Shown piece by piece: positions 1 through 6,264 of a stretch of DNA of 64,000 nt; within the stretch, counting starts at the first letter, position 1; each line of letters opens with the position of its first letter. The position numbers and the translations under genes were made by a program. The DNA is from Sphingomonas sp. (GTDB lineage Bacteria > Pseudomonadota > Alphaproteobacteria > Sphingomonadales > Sphingomonadaceae). The stretch spans positions 1,277,033 to 1,341,032 of the forward strand of contig NZ_JANINP010000006.1 in the NCBI RefSeq assembly GCF_024508665.1, read 5' to 3'. The notes beneath the pieces were generated by a model that did not search any database, was not told where the DNA came from, and saw only the letters and a program-made list of their open reading frames with translations.

Positions 1-286
1 CGTCGCGATCGGCCGGGACCAGGCCCACCACGTCCATTCCCAGCCGCCGGGCAATGGACGATCGGACTTGGTCAAGATTGAGATGCTCGCCTTCGATTTC
101 GGAGGATTTGAGCACGTCCGCAGTCAGTGTTTCCAGGACGGCTTCGCTGCGCAACTGGAAGCCGAGCGATTCCATTCGGCCGAGTAGACGACCCTGGCTA
201 TGACGCACCCCGGCCAGGCGCGCGGCAAGCATGTTGAGGTTCCACCGCAGGTCGGGCCAGGCACCTAGTTCATGGATATAGGTCAT
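1..286 (-). CDS. Fic family protein with DUF4172-type N-terminus (3' part outside window)
   Basis: Reading leftward from an ATG at 284-286, the visible 95 residues begin MTYIHELGAWPDLRWN and continue with GRLLGRMESLGF, LKSSEIEGE and VRSSIARRLG. This is the conserved N-terminal region found ahead of the catalytic domain in Fic proteins of the DUF4172 type. The HPFx(D/N)GNGR catalytic motif would lie beyond the left edge, so activity cannot be judged. Fic enzymes usually transfer AMP or another nucleotide to target proteins, and many carry a C-terminal winged helix. The start codon sits inside a cluster of inverted ATATTCTCCGC boxes (285-384), which suggests control by a protein binding there, possibly Fic itself. 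Family call is firm; target and chemistry are unknown. Confidence 0.85.
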   Translation of the reverse strand, partial: MTYIHELGAWPDLRWNLNMLAARLAGVRHSQGRLLGRMESLGFQLRSEAVLETLTADVLKSSEIEGEHLNLDQVRSSIARRLGMDVVGLVPADRD

Positions 287-384
287 TCTCCGCATCCTTT
301 GCGGAGAATATAGTCAATATTCTCCGCATGAAAAGCGATATTCACCGCAAAATCTGCGGCGATAATTCCTTATATTCTCCGCAT
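285..384. promoter_or_regulatory. Cluster of ATATTCTCCGC boxes upstream of the Fic gene
   Basis: Four copies of the core ATTCTCCGC occur in 100 bases: forward at 285-293, inverted as GCGGAGAATAT at 301-311, forward as ATATTCTCCGCAT at 317-329, and forward at 372-384. A weaker variant, ATATTCACCGC, lies between the last two. The first pair forms a hairpin-like inverted repeat that overlaps the Fic start codon. This arrangement is typical of an operator for an autoregulated gene; the binding protein is not identified. Confidence 0.6.
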
Positions 385-467
385 GACACGATCGGGCCTC
401 GCTTGTCGCGCGCCGGGGCATCGGCGAAGCCGGCTGGCGGCGCAGGCTATCATGTTGGGACCAGAGA

Positions 468-835
468 TCACGGCCCGAGCTGCACGGCTTGAGGGGGGGC
501 GAGCTTTCCGCAACCAGGAACAGAGCGGGTGAGTAGTCCGCGCTCGGCGAGATTAGCCGTCAATTGCATGATGCCCAACGTCCATCGCAATGCTACGGCC
601 GAGCTGGTCACGCGACTTCCCAACGTGCCGAGCTTGAGTCTTGCGATCCGGGCGAAGTGGCGTTCCTTGGGGGTGAAGCCTTTGCCAGGCGCGTTCCTAT
701 CCTTAGTGGGCACGAACAACCTGCCCAGGAAATGCTGCGACGCCATCGGGATAATCGAGCTCGCTCATTGTCTGGCGGACCGGTCTTGGGGCGACCGGCT
801 GATCGCATGCATCGAACCCGTCCGCTCGCCCAATA
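468..835 (-). pseudogene. Decayed C-terminal fragment of an FAH-family hydrolase
   Basis: This stretch encodes, in two frames, the last ~110 residues of the intact FAH-family protein at 4590-5750. One frame gives VRQTMSELDYPDG, matching LVRQTMSEHDYPDG of the intact copy. After a shift near 748 the other frame gives FLGRLFVPTKDRNAPGKGF, matching FLGTMFAPTQDRDAPGMGF. Similarity stops abruptly near 835, so the N-terminal two thirds is missing. The copies have diverged well beyond a recent duplication. No function is expected. Confidence 0.75.
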
Positions 836-1080
836 ATCTTTTATCTACGATGTCTTGCTGGGGTTCGGCGGCGCTCGGGCGTCTTTCGGTCGGAAGTGAG
901 AGCCGAAGTGACATGACGGACATATCACCGCGGCCGAGCTACTGGCTATTCTCGCGCAGCCAAATCGGAAAAAAGCAAATCGCATCGCATAGTCGGGAAA
1001 CCGAATTTTTCAGCTCGCGATCATCGATTCCGGGCTTACATCGTCATTTGAATTCGGGCCCTGAAACGCCACTCAGATCG
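836..1080. other. Intergenic stretch without a recognisable gene
   Basis: Between the FAH fragment and the operator-like region ahead of the toxin-antitoxin pair I find no frame with protein-like character. It becomes AT-richer toward 1000. An open plus frame crossing it starts antisense to the pseudogene and looks spurious. Confidence 0.5.
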
Positions 1081-1087
1081 AACGCAA

Positions 1088-1139
1088 AAAATGCCGATTG
1101 CGAAAAAGGAAATTTTCCGCGAAAAAATGAGGGCATTTT
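1088..1139. promoter_or_regulatory. Nested inverted repeats ahead of the toxin-antitoxin-like operon
   Basis: AAAATGCC at 1088-1095 is mirrored by GGCATTTT at 1132-1139. Between them lies a GGAAATTTTCC palindrome (1108-1118) flanked by two GCGAAAAA repeats. The block is AT-rich against a GC-rich background and ends about 75 bases before the first start codon. It is a plausible promoter with an autoregulatory operator, as is common for toxin-antitoxin operons; I cannot assign -35 and -10 boxes confidently. Confidence 0.45.
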
Positions 1140-1214
1140 AAACGCCCGTTCAGGCGCATCCCGATAGTGCGATCGTGCGTTGGAAAAATGCTACGGCAAA
1201 AGGAGGCCGGAAAA

Positions 1215-1394
1215 ATGACGCTCGCGCAGCGCAACGCAGAAATCCTCAAGCTCCTTGAGGAACAGACGAAGCGCAATTCCGCTTCGCCGGCCGCCGCGCG
1301 CGCGTCGCTGATCGCCGAAGGCATCTATACCAAGAAGGGCAAGCTGCGCGTCGAATATGGCGGCAAGTCGAAGAAGGGCGCCGTCGCGGCTTGA
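1215..1394 (+). CDS. Small basic protein, putative antitoxin partner
   Basis: This 59-residue protein begins MTLAQRNAEILKLLEEQTKRN and ends in a Lys/Gly-rich tail (KKGKLRVEYGGKSKKGAVAA). An AGGAGG ribosome binding site at 1201-1206 fits the ATG at 1215, so I prefer this to an upstream GTG at 1167. The N-terminal half is predicted helical; I see no named domain. Its stop overlaps the TTG start of the next gene (TTGA), giving translational coupling. Short size, strong upstream site and overlap with a toxin-like gene suggest an antitoxin. That role is inferred from context only. Confidence 0.65.
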   Translation: MTLAQRNAEILKLLEEQTKRNSASPAAARASLIAEGIYTKKGKLRVEYGGKSKKGAVAA

Positions 1395-1996
1395 GCCGTC
1401 TCGCCACGTCGTTCGTCCTCGCTTATCATGGCTGCGACGCTCGCGTCGCCGACAAAGCGGTTTCTGGCGACATCGATATCCTCAAAAGCGAAAAGGCCTA
1501 TGACTGGCTCGGACCGGGTGCCTATTTTTGGGAATCCGATCCCCAGCGCGCGCTGGAATGGGCGAAGGAAAAAGCCGCGCGCGGCGATTACCGCAAGCCG
1601 GCGGTGATCGGGGCGGTGGTCGATCTCGGGCATTGTCTCGATCTCGTTGCCCGCGAAAATCTCGAACTGGTGCGAGGCGCGTTCAAGGCCTTCAAGGCCG
1701 AGCAGAAAGCATCCGGCCTCCAGCTCCCCGAAAATAAGAGCATCAAGGGGAAACGAGACGACGACCGCATCCTGCGTTTTCTCGACTGCGCCGTGATCCG
1801 CCACCTGCATTCGGCTATTGAACGCGTGGAAGAGGATAAGCGTATCGTCCAACCGTTCGATACGGTGCGCGGCATGTTCACCGAAGGACGGCGCCTTTAT
1901 CCGGGCTGCGGATATCGGGAGAAGACACACGTCCAGATCGCGGTTCGTAACCAGGCCTGTATCAAGGGCATCTTCTATCCGCGCAATTCGATGTGA
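1391..1996 (+). CDS. Putative ADP-ribosyltransferase-like toxin
   Basis: The 201-residue protein shows YHGC at residues 12-15, YDWLGPGAYFWESDP at 37-51 and KTHVQIAV near 178-185. The YHG...GxYF pattern recalls PARP-like ADP-ribosyltransferase folds with an H-Y-E signature: H13 and Y45 would be the first two positions, while the third is unclear (E48 or a residue near Q182). I recognise this as a widespread uncharacterised family, but the fold assignment is inference. It starts with TTG overlapping the stop of the upstream small gene. A GCCTCG/CGAGGC hairpin follows its stop. Alternatives are an inactive relative or an unrelated fold. Confidence 0.6.
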   Translation: MSRLATSFVLAYHGCDARVADKAVSGDIDILKSEKAYDWLGPGAYFWESDPQRALEWAKEKAARGDYRKPAVIGAVVDLGHCLDLVARENLELVRGAFKAFKAEQKASGLQLPENKSIKGKRDDDRILRFLDCAVIRHLHSAIERVEEDKRIVQPFDTVRGMFTEGRRLYPGCGYREKTHVQIAVRNQACIKGIFYPRNSM

Positions 1997-2001
1997 GCCT
2001 T

Positions 2002-2017
2002 GCCTCGGTTGCGAGGC
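2002..2017 (+). terminator. Small hairpin after the toxin-like gene
   Basis: GCCTCG-GTTG-CGAGGC forms a perfect 6-bp stem six bases after the stop codon. No clear T-tract follows, so it may be a weak or Rho-dependent end. Confidence 0.35.
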
Positions 2018-2174
2018 GTGAGGTGAAATCGCAGGCGCGCGATCCGTTGTCCTTATCTCAGGGCATATCTGCGAGGGACCCTGGCGAGTCGATTCTAACT
2101 CTGCCGACCTGATTGCCGCACCAAGCGACGCAAAATTGCGGAACTATGTAGCAAATGCACCGACGCGCAGATGG

Positions 2175-3275
2175 TTATCCGTCTGCGCGCTGGTCGTTGC
2201 CATCGTTCGTTGGGTGCTCCTCGTGAACAAGATTGGCACGATACGTCTGGGTGCACAGGCGATCTTCTTCCCAACGCCGCTCGCTTTTGCTGAGGGACGG
2301 GGTCCGCGTTCCATCATCGGCATAGCTCTGCAAGAACCACGATCGCCAACTAAACTGCACGATATCATCTCTGTTGATCGTCCTATAAGTTACGGCAGCA
2401 AGCAAAATAGGATGACAGAATTCAGGGTGTTGCGGCGCGCTCCACCAAGAAAGCTCTTTAGCGTTGAACGTTTCGTCGAAGGTCTCGATTTCTATATCAG
2501 CGGGCAGCAGTACGTTTGTAGGCTGCATGGGTGCCTCGTTCCGCCATTCCTCGATGATTTTGTTTACCCGCGCGCGAATCTCCTCGTAGGGTTCGTCTTG
2601 CTTCCAGAATAGGACACGGTAATGCAACTCGAAATGGGTCGCTGGAGTTTGGCCAATGTTCTCAGCGGAGAACTCGATGTTGAAGCGCAGGGATCCCTCA
2701 CGAGGCTGAGTAACCAGGATTGGTTTGACCGTCAGCCTAACCCAAGCGCGTTGTGCGGCGCTAAATTGGGCAGCTTGCGCGGTCGCAGCCTGTGCATTGC
2801 GCTCAGCTATCCCGAGCGCTCGAGCCTGATCAGCATCGGCTTTTCGGGCTTCGCGACGCGATCGGCGTTCAAACAGCAGGTTCAGGCGATTTCCGCGACG
2901 CGCCTCGCCGAGCGCGCCATTCGTCTGCCAGATAGTGACGATAAGTCCGCCAACGGTAATCAGGCTAAGGACGGTCCCGACGATCGCTGCTATCGTTGCA
3001 AGTCTGGCTTCGTCCGCCGCTTTCTCCGCGGCGATGGCGGCGCGCCATTGGGCGCACAGGTCGGCAGTATCGTGGTTCTGTGCGGAATAGCAGCCGTCGG
3101 AATATCGATCGCGATACGGCCGATAAGGGGGCGACTCTGAGGGTGCGGGTCGTGGCGCTGAGACAGTATTCTGAGTGCCGCTGGGGCTACCGGGCTGCTC
3201 GGCTGGTCGTTGAGCACCGCATAGCGCTAGCCATCCGACAACCGCAAAGACGATGCTCCGATAGCCTCTAGGCAT
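2175..3275 (-). CDS. Hypothetical membrane-anchored protein
   Basis: From the ATG at 3273-3275 this encodes 366 residues. Residues 8-22 (VFAVVGWLALCG) look like a signal peptide or anchor, residues ~25-60 are Pro/Ser-rich, and ~94-117 (IAAIVGTVLSLITVGGLIVTIW) is a transmembrane helix. A charged, probably coiled-coil segment follows (GEARRGNRLNLLFERR, then Ala/Gln-rich to ~175). The C-terminal part, with SAENIGQTPATHFELHYRV, looks beta-rich. I know proteins of this layout (CGAQ, DLCAQWRAA, VTIWQTNGALGEARRGNR) in sphingomonads as uncharacterised. Its start overlaps the end of a DUF6471 remnant in another frame. No function assigned. Confidence 0.7.
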   Translation of the reverse strand: MPRGYRSIVFAVVGWLALCGAQRPAEQPGSPSGTQNTVSAPRPAPSESPPYRPYRDRYSDGCYSAQNHDTADLCAQWRAAIAAEKAADEARLATIAAIVGTVLSLITVGGLIVTIWQTNGALGEARRGNRLNLLFERRSRREARKADADQARALGIAERNAQAATAQAAQFSAAQRAWVRLTVKPILVTQPREGSLRFNIEFSAENIGQTPATHFELHYRVLFWKQDEPYEEIRARVNKIIEEWRNEAPMQPTNVLLPADIEIETFDETFNAKELSWWSAPQHPEFCHPILLAAVTYRTINRDDIVQFSWRSWFLQSYADDGTRTPSLSKSERRWEEDRLCTQTYRANLVHEEHPTNDGNDQRADG

Positions 3276-3470
3276 TGGATCAAGAATACCGCTGTCAATT
3301 TGCCCCGGCTGGCCTTGTTGCGCACGTTGGGTTCGGAGTCCATCATGCCAATGTTCGCGAGCTTTGCGACCAAGTCGGCATTGGCCATCCCATCGCGGGC
3401 CAGCTTGGGCCTTGAGGAGCCGTTTGACCTCGACCCGAGCTAATTGGGGTACCCGCGCGGCGTCAATTCC
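3227..3470 (-). pseudogene. Frameshifted DUF6471-type small protein
   Basis: Two minus-strand frames together reconstruct a DUF6471-like domain. The first gives VEVKRLLKAQ near 3400-3435. After a one-base shift the second gives MANADLVAKLANIG, then SEPNVRNKASRGKLTAVF and LIQCLEAIG, ending at a TAG at 3227-3229. The pattern of NK.SRGK.TA.F..QCL.AIG following an L..KLA.IG helix is what I recall of the family, which is small and HTH-like. Because one base removed would restore a single frame, it is either a pseudogene or a sequencing error. It overlaps the start of the membrane protein gene by ~49 bases. Confidence 0.55.
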
Positions 3471-3613
3471 GCCAATCCGGACGCAAGCGGTTGCATCCGG
3501 GGCCGTGGAGGGCTTACACCCTACGCGTGAGAGCATGCTCCTGCGTCCGGCCACACCCCTCCGCTGGCCGGACGCGGTTGCAGTAACGCACAATACGTCT
3601 GGGAGGGGCGCGA

Positions 3614-3934
3614 ATGATCGGCTTGGCAATGTTGCTGGTGGCAACGGCGCCACAGCAAGAACCGGCGATGATGTACGGTTTTCCGTCGGCGCAATCCTGT
3701 GGAGATTGGATCGCCGAGCGGCGTGGCAGCGGTCAAGCGCTGCAAGCGTGGGTTCTCGGGTTCATGACCGGGTTCAACTTCTATGGCCCGGCTGGCTCTG
3801 GTGCCAACGATGATATGAGCGCCCAATCGATCATTTCTTATGTCGATGGGTATTGCGACAAGAACCGGCTAGATTCTGTCCTTCAGGCGACGGTGGCGCT
3901 CGTTAAAGACGTGCGTAAGCGCCGCGGACGCTAG
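3614..3934 (+). CDS. Small exported Rap1a/Tai-like protein
   Basis: The 106-residue protein has a short hydrophobic N-terminus (MIGLAMLLVATA) that may be a signal peptide, followed by SCGDW (Cys29), WVLGFMTGFNFYG (46-58) and IISYVDGYCDKNRLD (73-87, Cys81). The paired cysteines and the WvlGf.tG.N / vdgYC.kn.ld pattern resemble the Rap1a/Tai immunity-like domain, often found as a stand-alone periplasmic protein in Alphaproteobacteria. It sits alone, with no effector gene beside it, so a true immunity role is unsupported. The start has no strong ribosome binding site apart from GGGAGGGGC at ~3600. Confidence 0.6.
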   Translation: MIGLAMLLVATAPQQEPAMMYGFPSAQSCGDWIAERRGSGQALQAWVLGFMTGFNFYGPAGSGANDDMSAQSIISYVDGYCDKNRLDSVLQATVALVKDVRKRRGR

Positions 3935-4127
3935 CGCACGATCTCCCAAGGCTGCCAGTATCTGCAAGGAAATCTGACAGTTTGCATCATGACCTGATAC
4001 TCTGAAAAGGATCGGCGGGTTTGCAGTCCCGTCCGGTTGGCATCGAACGACGGGCCCTTTCGCGCGGATCAAACTACGCGAATTGAGGGCACTTCCGATG
4101 AAGAAGCCGGCTACGGCGGCCCGAATC

Positions 4128-4415
4128 CTATAGCTCTTGCGCCCGGTCCGCTTGAGCTTCCAATTCCGCCACTGAAAATTCTCGAAGTGTCTGAAGAGAC
4201 ACTTCGAGAATGTCTATAGCCGAACTCCGTGCAGTTTCCTGCAATTCGATCATTGTTGCGTCGGGGCGCTTTGGGACGACCATGTTTAGAACGGCTCGCA
4301 AGATTGGACCGCAATCGCCTTCTCGGAATCCGAGAGATAAACTAGCCCATTGCTGGGTAGGGTCATTCGTGGGTGCGCCAATCCCGGACAACTGCGCTTC
4401 GTATAGAGTTAACAT
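4128..4415 (-). CDS. Hypothetical small protein
   Basis: From the ATG at 4413-4415 a 95-residue protein can be read: MLTLYEAQLSGIGAP..., ending in a helical, acidic C-terminus (TLREFSVAELEAQADRAQEL). Composition is protein-like and both frames on the opposite strand look worse, but I recognise no family. The upstream GCGGGAGCGGGA is a weak ribosome binding site. A perfect 15-bp inverted repeat (4178-4211) lies within the coding part, which is odd for a real gene. Treat as tentative. Confidence 0.4.
   Translation of the reverse strand: MLTLYEAQLSGIGAPTNDPTQQWASLSLGFREGDCGPILRAVLNMVVPKRPDATMIELQETARSSAIDILEVSLQTLREFSVAELEAQADRAQEL
4178..4211. repeat. Perfect 15-bp inverted repeat with a 4-base loop
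   Basis: ATTCTCGAAGTGTCT (4178-4192) and AGACACTTCGAGAAT (4197-4211) are exact reverse complements separated by GAAG. In single-stranded form this would be a very stable hairpin. It falls in the 3' part of the tentative gene at 4128-4415, and no T-tract follows on either side. It could be a small-RNA element, a protein site, or an attachment-like sequence. Confidence 0.7.
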
Positions 4416-4589
4416 TCCCGCTCCCGCCTCATCTAAACAGGCGCAAGGCATACCCAAACGTCTTTCGCCATCCTAGGCTGGCAAGTTACCTTACGATCTC
4501 ATTGCAGCAAAGCCGGGCTTCCTCGATAGACCGGACTAGCACCGTGGCGCGCTTGGGCGAGCGTGATACCCGCCAGCTATGGGCGATCG

Positions 4590-5750
4590 TCAAATCGCAC
4601 TGAGAGGAGATGGGGCTGGCGAGGCGAGTAATCCTCGCTCCGCTAGGTTCGCCATCAATTGAGTGATGCCGAACCGCCATCGGGGGGCTTTCGCAGAACT
4701 CGTCACGCGATTTTCGAGCATGCCGAGCCTGGCGCTCGAAATCCGCACGCAATCGCCTTCCTTGTGGGTGAATCCCATGCCCGGCGCGTCGCGGTCTTGG
4801 GTGGGCGCGAACATCGTACCGAGGAACAGGGCAAAGCCGTCGGGATAATCATGCTCGCTCATTGTCTGGCGAACGAGCTCCCGTGGCGATCGGCTGATCG
4901 CACGCATCGAGCCCGTCTCCTCGAGGTAAAAACCGTCCTCGCCGCGAATGGTGAGCGAAAGCTCGGCATCCAATAGGTCGTCGAGCGAGAAGTGCTCGTC
5001 GAACAGCCTGATGAAGGGGCCGATCGCGCAAGAGGCGTTATTGTCCTTGCCCTTGCCGAGGAGGAGCGCCGAGCGGCCCTCGAAATCCCGCAGATTCACG
5101 TCATTGCCCAAGGTCGCGCCGATGATCGCGCCGGCGGAGTTGCAGACGAGCACGATCTCGGGCTCGGGATTGTTCCAATGGGAGTCCGAGCGCACGCCGA
5201 TCTCCGCGCTATGCCCGACCGAGGCAAGCACCGGCGCCTTGGTGAAGATCTCGGCATCGGGCCCGATCGCGACTTCGAGATATTGCGACCACAAGCCTTC
5301 GGCGATCAGCACATCCTTCAGCCAAAAGGCCGTGTCGCTTCCGGGCACGACAGTACCGAGCTCGCCCCCGAGTTTGGCGCCGATCCTCGTTTCGATCGTA
5401 TGGCGCAGTTCAGTCGCCTTGCTCGCGTCGCCGCGCGCACGCTCCTCGATGACACGTTCGATCATCGACGCGGCGAAAGTGACGCCCGCCGCCTTGATGC
5501 ACTGAAGGTCGATCGGTGAGAGAAGCGGTTGGCTCGCGAAATCGAACTCCGAGACCGGGCCGAGCGAGCGTCCTCTACCCTGGCCAGGATTGACGGGCTC
5601 GAGGAGTGCGGAAACCGTCGGTGCGATCCCCGAACAATCGAATACATTTTCTCCGATCACGGCGATCGGACTAGGACCGGCCTCGGTCAGAATGCGCCCA
5701 ATCAAGGCGGCACGACCAAGGTCGGTTGGCAGATGATCCATGATGTTCAT
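4590..5750 (-). CDS. Fumarylacetoacetate hydrolase (FAH) family protein
   Basis: The 386-residue protein carries the FAH fold signature in its C-terminal two thirds: EPEIVLVCN near 206-214, GNDVNLRDFEG near 226-236 and a GFTHKEGD segment near 339-346. Such enzymes hydrolyse diketo acids or dehydrate 2-keto-3-deoxy sugar acids using Mg2+. It is divergent from a sugar-acid dehydratase and an SDR dehydrogenase. That trio matches the non-phosphorylated route in which 2-keto-3-deoxy acids are oxidised to 2,4-diketo acids and split by an FAH-family hydrolase (as LRA3/LRA5/LRA6 for L-rhamnose). The exact substrate is not readable. The start is the ATG at 5748-5750, with another ATG three codons later. 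A decayed partial copy lies at 468-835. Confidence 0.85.
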   Translation of the reverse strand: MNIMDHLPTDLGRAALIGRILTEAGPSPIAVIGENVFDCSGIAPTVSALLEPVNPGQGRGRSLGPVSEFDFASQPLLSPIDLQCIKAAGVTFAASMIERVIEERARGDASKATELRHTIETRIGAKLGGELGTVVPGSDTAFWLKDVLIAEGLWSQYLEVAIGPDAEIFTKAPVLASVGHSAEIGVRSDSHWNNPEPEIVLVCNSAGAIIGATLGNDVNLRDFEGRSALLLGKGKDNNASCAIGPFIRLFDEHFSLDDLLDAELSLTIRGEDGFYLEETGSMRAISRSPRELVRQTMSEHDYPDGFALFLGTMFAPTQDRDAPGMGFTHKEGDCVRISSARLGMLENRVTSSAKAPRWRFGITQLMANLAERGLLASPAPSPLSAI

Positions 5751-6015
5751 GTGCTGTCGTTCGGCTCCCTGGTGCCTGGCCCCCCGGAAGGGGAAGCCCC
5801 TGCCGTTCAGTGGAGGAAACGTGTCGCGCTGGCGTCGCCCTCAAGCGGCGCGCTGGTCGGGTAAGGGGCATTAGAAACCGACGGCCGTCAGTCGCGCACC
5901 GCACAGACAGGATCGGGCGTCCCAGGCAATCGACCAGCATCTTCGCATGACGAACGTCCAGCAGTTCAGGGGCAAGCGGAGCCAAGTATCGCCCGCCTGT
6001 CACGATGATGCGGTC
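5751..6015. other. Divergent intergenic region, no supported gene
   Basis: This is the promoter region for the divergent FAH gene. A minus-strand open frame beginning inside the palindrome (ATG at 6031-6033) would encode MSGIPLDRIIVTGGRYLAPL and more, but it runs into the FAH gene out of frame and matches no family I know. I leave it uncalled. Confidence 0.4.
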
Positions 6016-6061
6016 GAGCGGAATTCCGCTCATATAGGCCGTTATGAGCGGAATTCCGCAT
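6016..6061. promoter_or_regulatory. Twin GCGGAATTCCGC palindromes, likely operator pair
   Basis: GAGCGGAATTCCGCTC (6016-6031) is a perfect palindrome. A second GCGGAATTCCGC core lies at 6048-6059, centred 30 bases away, about three helical turns. The two units are themselves arranged as a perfect 16-base inverted repeat (6018-6033 and 6044-6059). The position between the divergent FAH and dehydratase genes suits co-operative repressor binding controlling both. GGAATTCC cores are reminiscent of IclR- or GntR-type sites; no regulator gene is adjacent. Confidence 0.7.
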
Positions 6062-6159
6062 CACGCGGCTGGCAAGGAAAATTCTCAAAATCGACCAAAG
6101 TACGGTTACCAGGCCCGGCAAACGTTCCTGCCCCAAAGAACAAATCGCAGGAGGGGCGC

Positions 6160-6264
6160 GTGCCGATCATTTCATCCGAGCTTCAAACAGGCCGCCTTGC
6201 CGATGGCGGCGGAAGCGTGCTGCATGCCGGCCGCAAGGACGTACCGCGAGCACTGGCGTCGTGA
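6160..6264 (+). CDS. Short leader ORF coupled to the dehydratase gene
   Basis: A GTG at 6160 preceded by AGGAGG (6149-6154) opens a 34-codon frame (MPIISSELQTGRLADGGGSV...). Its TGA overlaps the GTG start of the dehydratase gene as GTGA. The dehydratase has no other good ribosome binding site, so translation of this leader may deliver ribosomes to it. It could also be the tail of a lost gene. I recognise no domain. Confidence 0.45.
   Translation: MPIISSELQTGRLADGGGSVLHAGRKDVPRALAS

Noticed and set aside
529..1167. A 212-codon open frame on the plus strand.
   Set aside because: It starts antisense to the FAH pseudogene, has skewed composition and no ribosome binding site or domain.
5671..6033. 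A 120-codon minus-strand frame starting in the twin palindrome (MSGIPLDRIIVTGGRYLAPL...).
   Set aside because: It runs into the FAH gene out of phase and its second half is low-complexity; no family recognised. A short remnant cannot be excluded.
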